From Dyadobacter sp. NIV53 (lineage in GTDB: Bacteria > Bacteroidota > Bacteroidia > Cytophagales > Spirosomataceae), in the NCBI RefSeq assembly GCF_019711195.1, contig NZ_CP081299.1, forward strand, positions 2,852,001 to 2,916,000: a stretch of 64,000 bases of DNA. The letters are read 5' to 3'. The position numbers were made by a program, and so were the translations under genes. Positions within the stretch are counted from its first letter, which is position 1, and every line of letters starts with the position of its first letter. Shown here one piece after another: positions 1 through 7,545 of this stretch. Under the pieces are notes generated by a model that was given only the letters and a program-made list of their open reading frames with translations, was not told the origin of the DNA and ran no database searches.

Positions 1-199
1 TCGGGATAAAATCTTTGTTAACAATTACTGCAGAAGACTGTGTAGTGTAGACATAAGGTTCGTACTTATTATTGGCAAGAAAAGATATACAACCAGGCTG
101 ACCTTCTTCTATCTTAGCAGCCGAACTAATCGTAATTCCCTCATTTCCAACAATAACTCCATCAAGCATTTGTGCAATCTCGCTGACAGTAAATTTCAT
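1..199 (-). CDS. lpxD: UDP-3-O-acylglucosamine N-acyltransferase, N-terminal part
   Basis: The gene runs off the left edge, so only the first 66 codons are present. The protein begins MKFTVSEIAQMLDG and continues with the IEEGQPGCISFLANNKYEP stretch typical of the LpxD N-terminal uridine-binding domain. LpxD adds the second hydroxyacyl chain, from acyl-ACP, to UDP-3-O-acylglucosamine in cytoplasmic lipid A synthesis. The left-handed beta-helix acyltransferase domain lies outside the window. An HD-domain phosphohydrolase gene lies immediately upstream on the same strand; I recall this order from other Bacteroidota, where lpxC/fabZ and lpxA usually follow. Identification rests on the N-terminal domain only but the match is distinctive. 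Confidence 0.88.
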   Translation of the reverse strand, partial: MKFTVSEIAQMLDGVIVGNEGITISSAAKIEEGQPGCISFLANNKYEPYVYTTQSSAVIVNKDFIP

Positions 200-292
200 A
201 TTTTTCGGCTATTTCTGGTAACGTGTCTGGACGTAATTAACGCAATTTTTCAAATAGACTTATTTTTATTCAGAAAGAAATTTACATTCTGA

Positions 293-1525
293 CTAACCAC
301 GCAAAGATACATTTTTACCCCAACATACATAATACTTACGCACAATCTTGGTTAATGCTTCAATGGTCGGAATGTCGGATGCATCTGCGATATCCAATAA
401 TTTACCATCTTTCATTTGGACTTGTATCGGATCCTGTTCTTTTTCATAAGCCCAATTGGTGGTCACACCGGTAACTAAAAAATAGGGCATTTGCTGTTCT
501 GTAATCCCCGACTGTAAAAGTTTTTCACGTAACGGACTCAATATCACTTCATCCGGCGGTGTATCCATAAATGTAATTTTAAATAATTTCCTGTCCAGCA
601 ACATTTTACTTAATGTTGAAAGCACCGGATCATGATGTATTGTCCAACCTTTTACAGAAGCCCATACGTCATTATCATCCAATCCGTTGAAAGATTTGAG
701 CAAATCCGGCTCTAATTCAAAATCGATCAGTGAGTAAGTATTTTTCAGGAATTTCGAGAAATCAGGGGTTGCAAATAAAACCTCTCCGTTTCTTGACAAT
801 TCCCGTGCCCGGTACAAAATCTGGGTAAGCATGGCTTGTGCACTCAACAATGTTTTATGCAAATATACCTGCCAGTACATAAGCCGTCTTGCGTGCAGAA
901 AATTCTCAATACTTAATAATCCCTTTTCTTCTACTACCAGTTGATCCCCACTGATATCAAGCATTTTGATAAGCCGGTCGGCACCGATAGAGCCTTCAAT
1001 TACACCTGTGTAAAAACTGTCGCGTTTCAGATAATCCATGCGATCCATATCCAGCTGACTGGAAATCATCTGATGAAAGAATTTTCGAGGGTACGTACCT
1101 TCAAACATTTGTATGGCCATATCCAGCTTGCCATTCATTTGTTTGTTCAGGTCTTTCATCAACACCAAAGTGACAGACTCGTGCTCAACGCCTGGCATCA
1201 GTACACTTTCCAGTACATGTGAAAAAGGCCCATGCCCCAAATCATGTAAAAGTATGGCAGCCTGTGCAGATTCCGATTCCGTATCCCAAATCTGATGGCC
1301 CTTTTCCTGCAAAGATTTTAAAGCCTGGCTCATCAGATGCATCGCACCCAATGCATGATGAAAACGGGTATGCAGAGCTCCCGGATAAACAACATCCGCT
1401 AATCCTAACTGTTTGATCCGCCTTAACCTCTGAAAGTAAGGATGTTCAACCAGATCAAACAGCAAATCGGAACATATGGTTATAAAGCCATAAACCGGGT
1501 CATTGATAATTTTTCGTTTGTTCAA
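293..1525 (-). CDS. HD-domain phosphohydrolase (COG1078, dNTPase-like)
   Basis: A 410-residue protein of the HD superfamily related to dNTP triphosphohydrolases and SAMHD1. The metal-binding set is visible: RFHHALG (H near 57), the ILLHDLGHGPFSH motif (HD at 94-95) and the downstream aspartate in SQLDMDRMDYL (near 159). Such enzymes hydrolyse dNTPs or other nucleotides in the cytoplasm, but the substrate cannot be told from sequence. The start appears to be TTG, since no ATG lies nearby in frame. The gene directly precedes lpxD on the same strand with about 94 bases between, so the two may be co-transcribed, although lpxD may also have its own promoter. Confidence 0.85.
   Translation of the reverse strand: MNKRKIINDPVYGFITICSDLLFDLVEHPYFQRLRRIKQLGLADVVYPGALHTRFHHALGAMHLMSQALKSLQEKGHQIWDTESESAQAAILLHDLGHGPFSHVLESVLMPGVEHESVTLVLMKDLNKQMNGKLDMAIQMFEGTYPRKFFHQMISSQLDMDRMDYLKRDSFYTGVIEGSIGADRLIKMLDISGDQLVVEEKGLLSIENFLHARRLMYWQVYLHKTLLSAQAMLTQILYRARELSRNGEVLFATPDFSKFLKNTYSLIDFELEPDLLKSFNGLDDNDVWASVKGWTIHHDPVLSTLSKMLLDRKLFKITFMDTPPDEVILSPLREKLLQSGITEQQMPYFLVTGVTTNWAYEKEQDPIQVQMKDGKLLDIADASDIPTIEALTKIVRKYYVCWGKNVSLRG
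302..309 (-). promoter_or_regulatory. Possible -7 promoter box for lpxD
   Basis: On the minus strand the octamer TATCTTTG matches the Bacteroidota -7 consensus TAnnTTTG. It lies inside the last codons of the upstream HD-domain gene, about 100 bases before the lpxD start codon. I see no convincing TTG-type -33 box at the usual spacing, so this is a weak call. The same octamer followed by CG appears upstream of purH. Confidence 0.35.
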
Positions 1526-1590
1526 AACAAGTTTTTTGACAAAAATAATAAACTACCAACGGAGAAAAGAAGTTATTCTTATGATAATCG

Positions 1591-1621
1591 TTTGGAGAAT
1601 TAACGAGTTTTACTAATTTTG
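1591..1621 (+). promoter_or_regulatory. Bacteroidota-type promoter of the tRNA gene
   Basis: TTTG at 1591-1594 and TAATTTTG at 1614-1621 are separated by 19 bases, matching the -33/-7 consensus TTTG-N19-TAnnTTTG of the Bacteroidota primary sigma factor. The tRNA begins 25 bases downstream of the -7 box, a suitable distance for a short leader. Confidence 0.75.
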
Positions 1622-1645
1622 CACTCCAAACTCTGTTACAGAGAC

Positions 1646-1719
1646 GGGCCTATAGCTCATTCGGTTAGAGCAACTGACTCATAATCAGTAGGTGCCTGGT
1701 TCGATTCCAGGTGGGCCCA
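1646..1719 (+). tRNA. tRNA with CAT anticodon, probably tRNA-Ile2 (lysidine type)
   Basis: The 74-base sequence folds into a full cloverleaf: acceptor GGGCCTA/TGGGCCC, D stem GCTC/GAGC, anticodon stem ACTGA/TCAGT with loop CTCATAA, and T arm CCTGG-TTCGATT-CCAGG, with discriminator A. The anticodon is CAT, which reads as elongator Met, initiator Met or Ile2. The first acceptor pair is G-C, against an initiator. The C4-G69 and C5-G68 pairs resemble E. coli tRNA-Ile2, the substrate of TilS, rather than E. coli elongator tRNA-Met, so I lean to Ile2. The 3' CCA is not encoded beyond the first C. Confidence 0.9.
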
Positions 1720-1730
1720 CTTGAAAATCA

Positions 1731-1767
1731 AGGACTTACGAGATAAAACTTGTGAGTCCTTTTTATT
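1731..1767 (+). terminator. Rho-independent terminator after the tRNA
   Basis: AGGACTTAC pairs with GTGAGTCCT (one G-U pair) around a short A-rich loop and is followed by TTTTTATTT. It lies 11 bases after the tRNA end. Confidence 0.7.
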
Positions 1768-2133
1768 TGATACACAATTTGCCACTTTGATTTTCCTTAT
1801 CCGGAATTAGGCCAAACTTGAAAAACACTTGCATAATTAGCCATATTTAAAAGCTTACAGGAAACGTATAATACAACACGTTGTATTGTTCAGATGTTAC
1901 TCTGTTTTTTAATATCTAATAAAATCCCTGATTTGCTGCCTGATATTTTAAGGCTATTGACTTAACAAATTTTATATTATTCTTTATGCCGGGGGCAACA
2001 AGAAAAGTGTAGCTATTTGTTGCTAAATGAAACTAACACCGTTATTACTTCGCAGATAGTTGGCTCCTGACTCAATTTAAATATTCCAAAAAAAGGTCGA
2101 AACCCAAAAGTTAGCAGACGACTGCCAAAGACC
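1768..2133. other. Intergenic, no feature recognised
   Basis: About 365 AT-rich bases between the tRNA terminator and the 3' end of the response regulator gene. I found no open frame worth reporting and no clear hairpin or repeat. Confidence 0.5.
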
Positions 2134-2762
2134 TCAAGGCACATAAAGCCCGGTCTTAATTGCCAGCACTACGAGATCCGTGGTCCGGTTTACCTTCATC
2201 TTTTTCATCATTCGTTTAATAAATTCCTGGACGGTATTAATGCTCAGGCCCATTTGATTAGCAATTTCTTTTGGCGTATTTCCCGAACATATTTTTTTAG
2301 TACTTCTTCTTCCCTTGGCGAAAGGCGGTACTCTTCATTCTGGTCAGAAAAAATGTTATTGACTAGTTTGTCTTTCATCGAAAGGTTTATGTACTTCCCG
2401 CCTTTCATGACCGTTTCTATTGCCTCGAGCAGTTCTATATCAGCCGCATCTTTGGTAACGTATCCTGAAATTCCAATTCTAAATGCTTCTCTGATCATCG
2501 CGGTGTCAGACAGAGAAGTCAGGATAATAAATTTGGCCTCAGGCAAACGGGGCTGAACGACAGTGATCATCTCAATTGCATTCATACCTGGCATAAAAAA
2601 ATCAACGATCACCAGGTCTGGTTTCCAATCCGTAAATGGCTCTTTAAGAAAAACATTTGCTTCTGAATAAACCCTGATGTCCGTTTTATCCAGGTTATTT
2701 TCAAGTAACAGTTTTAGCGTTTGTCCCAATAATTTGTGATCGTCAATAATGGCAATGGTCAT
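2134..2762 (-). CDS. LuxR/NarL-type response regulator, frameshifted in the HTH domain
   Basis: The receiver domain is complete: acidic pair near residues 7-8, phospho-acceptor aspartate near 54 (LVIVDFFMPG), a T/S near 82 and lysine near 104 (YVTKDA). The open frame then ends prematurely at 2244 (EVLKKYVREIRQKK). In the next frame the expected GerE-type helix-turn-helix follows perfectly (GNTPKEIANQMGLSINTVQ... ending TGLYVP) to a stop at 2134. The break is a run of seven A on the coding strand (2292-2298); eight would restore a normal protein of about 209 residues. I chose the ATG two codons inside the longest open frame. The likely partner kinase is encoded at 7546-9546, across the surface-protein genes. 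Confidence 0.8.
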
Positions 2763-3107
2763 GGGCAATGTACTTTTAAAAAGAATATGAAATTACCGGC
2801 TAGTTGTATGCGAAATGTCATCAGCCAGAATCGATAAATAGTATTAGTTTGCAAAATTATATATTTCAAATCCAATCTCTAGCCAAAAGTCCGCTTTTAG
2901 TACACCTGTAATAAATTTTAATGACAGGCCAAGTCATGAAAGATATGTTCGTAAATAAATGATTATCAGGATGGTAACTAATTTTAATTAACCTGATCTT
3001 TGTCGCGCTAAAAGGGTATAATCAATGAACCTTCAAGTGAAATGTTATTTCATTCCAAAGTTATCATTTCAAGTAAATAGCTCTGAAAAAATTAGCTGAC
3101 ATGCTCT

Positions 3108-3138
3108 TACCGGCAAACTGATGATACCCTACCGGCAA
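3108..3138 (+). promoter_or_regulatory. Candidate activator site: direct repeat TACCGGCAA
   Basis: TACCGGCAA occurs at 3108-3116 and again at 3130-3138, exactly 22 bases apart (two helical turns), ending 35 bases before the start codon of the beta-helix exoprotein gene. TACCGGC occurs a third time at 2794-2800, just upstream of the divergent response regulator gene. Direct repeats on one DNA face suit a dimeric LuxR-type regulator. That the neighbouring regulator binds here is inference. Nothing else is recognised in the 410-base divergent spacer. Confidence 0.4.
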
Positions 3139-3172
3139 TTCAAATAATTAATACCTAAAATCACACATTTTT

Positions 3173-6100
3173 ATGACACACTTATACAAGAATGGCTCAT
3201 CGGTCAGCGCCATATCGTTGTTCACATGCAGATCAAAGGATGATCCCGGACCGAAAGGTTTTGGTAACAAATACAGGACTTTAAAATGCTCTGTTATATG
3301 CTTTTTACTTTGGATTGTAGTTGCCACGGTTCTTCCTGCTAATTCATTTGCGACGGATATTTATCTGGCGCCAATAGCCAGTGGAAGTGCAAATGGAATT
3401 GGCGGCTGGGGTAATGCTGCGAATGCTACTACTTATCTCTCAGCATTATATGTAACGCCACCGGCTGCGGGTACCCACATTTACATCAAAACTGGGTCTT
3501 ACAGCATGCCCAATAATCCTGGTGGGAACCTGACAATTTTACTGAATTTCGATGATATATTGATCCAGGGTGGCTTTCCACTATCTGCAACGGGGACTGA
3601 TATTAGCGGATACAACCCTGTTACCAATACTACAACAATCACAGGAAGTTCGGGTTCATGGGTAAACGCATTGTTTTCATCCAACACAGCGACTGTTAAA
3701 AAGGTTACCATCAAAGGTTTAACGCTGCTTGCAGGAAATGTTACCAACAATATTTTTGGTCCTAATTCGCTGGCCAGCAACGGTGCGATTTTTGCGGGAG
3801 ATTTCACTTTCACGGATATTACATCTTCCAATCAGGACAGACCGACAGGTTATGGTTTATTTTTTCTGTTCAGGTTCACCGCTGGAACCAGTAGCCTTAC
3901 TTTGAACAACTGTTATTTTGCCAACAACTCTAACGGTACACAGGGAGGTTCTGTAATTCAGGATTCCGGCCATAGCGGCACCGGGCAAATTCCGGTTACC
4001 ATTAATAATTGCAGTTTTGTCAATAATAACACGTTTGGATCGAACAATTCATGGGGAGGTGCCATTTCCATTGTGGCTAACAGTCTTTACAATATCAACG
4101 ACAGTTACTTTTGTAGCAACACTGCAGCACTTGAAGGAGGGGCTATTGGAATAGGAAGCACCGCAGCAACAAATGCTGTATTGAATGTTACCCGAAGTAC
4201 CTTTTACAACAACCATACAACTACGGTCAATGGTCACAATGGTGGAGCGATTTTCGCCCAGGTGGGAACACTTCATATTAAGAATAGTAATTTTTACCAG
4301 AATTATACTACTGGCGGTGGTACGGATCCATTCCAGCTAGGCGGTGCTGGCGGTGCCATCGCTCAGGCTACAAGCGCGGGGATCAGTACGATTGACGGCT
4401 GTGTGTTTTACAAAAATTATGTAAATTCTGCATCGGCAACAAGTGCTTCCTCTTCCATATCTGGCGGAGGCGCTGTGGCATTAGGGCGTCCTGTCACTGC
4501 GAGCGGTACATTTTCGGTGACAAATAATAAATTCGTCGGCAATTACTCTACTTACAACAATCCGGCTTTCGCTGACGCGCTGGGAGGAGCACTGGTTGCT
4601 CAGAAGTGTACAATCAATGATTTGTCAGGCAATGTATTTTATCAAAATTATATTCGGAACAATTCCTCGCTGACTAATATCAAGGGAAGTGATTTTGCCG
4701 CATTTGGAACGGGAGTCGCCATCCAGAATATTACCAATAATACGTTACAGCTTGCCGCAATTTCTGATTATACGCCTGTTGCACTGTACAGTTTTGTTGC
4801 TCCAAATACCTTTGGCAATCAGGCACCGGGCAATGATGGTGGCGTTGGCAACCCAACTCCTTCTTCCTGTCCAACCGGTATTTCTTTTACCGACGATTTT
4901 GTTACAATTCCTGACTTCAATGTTACTTACACCAATGTTCCCGTAAGTGGCGATGTGAGTACAAACGATATTAAGCCAACTGGGTTCTCCTATGGCACAC
5001 CCGTAGCACAGGCAGGTAATCCGGCTGGGGCGGTGGTTACATTAACCATGAATGCTACAGGTGGTTACACTTTTGAAAGCAATACACCAGGAGTTTATCA
5101 TTACGATGTTCCCTTTTGTTTTCCTTCCAGCCCATGCACCATTGAAACACTAACGATTACCGTTCTGGACAAAAACACGGCAAATCCACCGGTTGCAAAT
5201 CCGGATTATGCCTATGGAATGGGTGCTGCGTCAGGCAGTGGACCGCCAATTACTTCGCATGTAATTACCAACGACGGCACTGGTAATCTCAACGGAGTCC
5301 TGGGCGCGCCTACTTTAACCAGTCCTGCACCGGCAGCAACAACCGGAACAATTGCCGTCTCGGGAAATGACGTCATATTTACACCTGCCGCAGGTTTTTA
5401 CGGAGAGTACGTGGCTACGTACCAGGTTTGCGAAATGCCGGGTGGATTGTGCGCCACGACAACGGCCAGTTTTTACGTGAAGTCACCCGCTGAAACCAAC
5501 AGTACTTTTGCTGATGACGACTACATCAGTACGCCGATGAACACGACCGTAAGTGGGAATGTAAAAACCAATGACAGCGATGTGGAAGGAAACGTCCAAT
5601 CCGTGACACCCCAAAGTACCGGAGTAACAGGAAAAGGATCTCTCGTATTGGCAGCAGACGGCAGCTATACATTTACACCGTCATCCGGGTTTACAGGGCC
5701 CGTACACTTTACCTATGAAACCTGCGATAACGGGTCGCCTTCTAAATGTGCGATGGCAACGCTGTATGTGATGGTAATGGCGGTGCCGGATTTGACGCCT
5801 GCTATACTGAACGATGGAACTGCTCTTATACAAGGCACTTCCCGTGATAACGTAATTATTATCACCAATTTAGGATCAACTACGACGGGAGTAATTACTA
5901 TAAATATTCCGAAGATGACACCCAATTTCACGGTTTCAATACCTGCTGGCTCGACGATGATGGATGTCTTTGGTGGAACTGCCGTCAATAATTCAAATTG
6001 GACTATAACGCAACAAGCAACCCGTTTTGTGCTGACTTCAAATACTGGTGTTACTATTCCGAATAATGGGTCTCTGGCGATCGGTGTAAAAGTTACGGCG

Positions 6101-6214
6101 ATCGGGCTGCCAAATGCAAGTGGAAATCTTAGTGTCCGAATTGTGTTCGGATCCGGTGGCGGCGAAGCTCCTACTACTAACAATGACGACAACAATACCT
6201 ACACAGTAAACTAA
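3173..6214 (+). CDS. Large secreted beta-helix / Ig-like repeat protein
   Basis: A 1013-residue exported protein. A hydrophobic signal segment lies at about residues 40-60 (ICFLLWIVVATVLPANSFA) after an unusually long polar N-terminus. Residues 60-560 are rich in G, N, S and T with recurrent short repeats (LNNCYFANNS, INNCSFVNNN, GGAIFAQVG, NSNFYQNY), the pattern of a right-handed parallel beta-helix. Residues 560-870 hold two or three cadherin/Ig-like modules (ANPDYAYGMG, SGNVKTNDSDVEG). The last 140 residues resemble a DUF11-like domain. No type IX C-terminal sorting domain is visible, but the next gene, 19 bases downstream, has one. Likely a cell-surface adhesin or matrix protein; function is inferred from architecture only. 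Confidence 0.7.
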   Translation: MTHLYKNGSSVSAISLFTCRSKDDPGPKGFGNKYRTLKCSVICFLLWIVVATVLPANSFATDIYLAPIASGSANGIGGWGNAANATTYLSALYVTPPAAGTHIYIKTGSYSMPNNPGGNLTILLNFDDILIQGGFPLSATGTDISGYNPVTNTTTITGSSGSWVNALFSSNTATVKKVTIKGLTLLAGNVTNNIFGPNSLASNGAIFAGDFTFTDITSSNQDRPTGYGLFFLFRFTAGTSSLTLNNCYFANNSNGTQGGSVIQDSGHSGTGQIPVTINNCSFVNNNTFGSNNSWGGAISIVANSLYNINDSYFCSNTAALEGGAIGIGSTAATNAVLNVTRSTFYNNHTTTVNGHNGGAIFAQVGTLHIKNSNFYQNYTTGGGTDPFQLGGAGGAIAQATSAGISTIDGCVFYKNYVNSASATSASSSISGGGAVALGRPVTASGTFSVTNNKFVGNYSTYNNPAFADALGGALVAQKCTINDLSGNVFYQNYIRNNSSLTNIKGSDFAAFGTGVAIQNITNNTLQLAAISDYTPVALYSFVAPNTFGNQAPGNDGGVGNPTPSSCPTGISFTDDFVTIPDFNVTYTNVPVSGDVSTNDIKPTGFSYGTPVAQAGNPAGAVVTLTMNATGGYTFESNTPGVYHYDVPFCFPSSPCTIETLTITVLDKNTANPPVANPDYAYGMGAASGSGPPITSHVITNDGTGNLNGVLGAPTLTSPAPAATTGTIAVSGNDVIFTPAAGFYGEYVATYQVCEMPGGLCATTTASFYVKSPAETNSTFADDDYISTPMNTTVSGNVKTNDSDVEGNVQSVTPQSTGVTGKGSLVLAADGSYTFTPSSGFTGPVHFTYETCDNGSPSKCAMATLYVMVMAVPDLTPAILNDGTALIQGTSRDNVIIITNLGSTTTGVITINIPKMTPNFTVSIPAGSTMMDVFGGTAVNNSNWTITQQATRFVLTSNTGVTIPNNGSLAIGVKVTAIGLPNASGNLSVRIVFGSGGGEAPTTNNDDNNTYTVN

Positions 6215-6233
6215 CACTAATAAAACCGTTATC

Positions 6234-7274
6234 ATGACTAGAACTTTTAAAAATACAGTGCTAAGCTTATTGATCTTTTTTGGGACATTGAGCAACACTT
6301 TTGCACAAAATGACGCCGATCCTGCAATAACGTCTTTTGGTTTTGGGGCGGCATCTGTACCGGTTGGAGGTACGACAACCCTTTCCTTGTTCTTTTTAAA
6401 TAATGGAGATTTTCAAAGCCTCGTTCCCGGCTCAATCGCCATATTGGTTTCACTGACCAATGCCGGGGAATATACGGCTGAGCCTGAATCAGGCTTGGCG
6501 GTTGTTTCGGGGCTGCCAGCCAATTATTTTACCTGGACCTATAATCCTGCAACTAAGGCACTTCGAGGTGTACTCAATACTGCAATCACGCCCGGAGATG
6601 GAGGACAAATTGATATCGTTGTTAAAGGTGTTGCAGTCGGTTCGAATACCTCAACTGTGAATATCCAGAGGCTGCAGCCAGCGAATTTGACGGGTGACTT
6701 TGTTGGTAACAATACCTTACCTCCGGCATTGCTGGCAGTGACACCGTCACTGCCCGTAACCCTGATCTCCTTCAACGCCCAAAAAGAAAACAGCGGCGTA
6801 AACCTGACATGGGTCACAACGGAAGAAGTCAACAGTGATTACTTCGAAGTGCAGCACAGTGTGAACGGGAAATCATGGTCGGTGTTAGGTAAGGTTGAAT
6901 CCCATAAGGACAGCAAAGTGACCAACAACTATACTTACTCCGATGCAAATCCCGGTGAAGGCATGAATTACTACCGGCTGAACATGGTGGACAGGGATGC
7001 TACACATGCTTATAGCCGCATTCGTAGCGTTGATCTGGAAGGAAAATCAGAAACCAATGCAGTTTTTCCTAATCCGGCTGCAACTTTTATAAGTATTGAC
7101 GGACAGGAAGGCAAAGAGGTGAAAATCTTCGATGTGAACGGGGTTTTGAAAACATCTTCCAAAGTGCAGGATGGACAGATTAGTATAAACAACCTCCGGA
7201 ATGGTTTGCATCTGATCCAAATGACCAACTCTGCAAATCAGGTTGTGACTAAAAAATTTGTTGTTCTTAAATAA
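6234..7274 (+). CDS. Secreted protein with type IX secretion C-terminal sorting domain
   Basis: A 346-residue protein with a signal peptide (MTRTFKNTVLSLLIFFGTLS, cleavage after FAQ), an N-terminal beta domain like the end of the preceding protein (about 25-160), a fibronectin-like segment starting LPVTLISFNAQ (about 175-265, with LTWVTTEEVNSDYFEVQ and YYRLNMVD), and a classic type A sorting domain from VFPNPA to KKFVVLK at the end. The type IX system exports such proteins across the outer membrane and usually removes this tail. The gene lies 19 bases after the beta-helix protein gene, so both are probably one operon ending at the terminator at 7312-7346. Confidence 0.82.
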   Translation: MTRTFKNTVLSLLIFFGTLSNTFAQNDADPAITSFGFGAASVPVGGTTTLSLFFLNNGDFQSLVPGSIAILVSLTNAGEYTAEPESGLAVVSGLPANYFTWTYNPATKALRGVLNTAITPGDGGQIDIVVKGVAVGSNTSTVNIQRLQPANLTGDFVGNNTLPPALLAVTPSLPVTLISFNAQKENSGVNLTWVTTEEVNSDYFEVQHSVNGKSWSVLGKVESHKDSKVTNNYTYSDANPGEGMNYYRLNMVDRDATHAYSRIRSVDLEGKSETNAVFPNPAATFISIDGQEGKEVKIFDVNGVLKTSSKVQDGQISINNLRNGLHLIQMTNSANQVVTKKFVVLK

Positions 7275-7311
7275 TAATTCACAAGTACCACACTATAATT
7301 TAATTAAAAAG

Positions 7312-7346
7312 AGCTCAAATGTGATGAAACACATTTGGGCTTTTTT
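7312..7346 (+). terminator. Rho-independent terminator of the surface-protein operon
   Basis: AGCTCAAATGTG pairs with CACATTTGGGCT (one G-U pair) around a five-base loop and is followed by TTTTTT. It lies 37 bases after the stop of the type IX-sorted protein gene. Confidence 0.85.
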
Positions 7347-7545
7347 ACTTTCAAATGAAAAAAAGTAACACAAGCAGAATAAAACTATGTTTACCCTAAA
7401 TTATTACTAAACAGTAACCGGATTTAATTGTGAACACCGTCGCTAATTTTGGTATAACTAAGCGGATATCATAAATAACGCATGAGAACGGCTAGTCTTC
7501 GCATTATGATGCCAGTTTTAGATTAGCGCTTTCTGTATTTCTACC

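Noticed and set aside
941..1416. Plus-strand open frames inside the HD-domain gene
   Set aside because: They lie antisense to a well-supported gene and show no family features.
2254..2556. 100-codon plus-strand frame over the response regulator
   Set aside because: Antisense shadow; the opposite strand encodes an obvious receiver domain.
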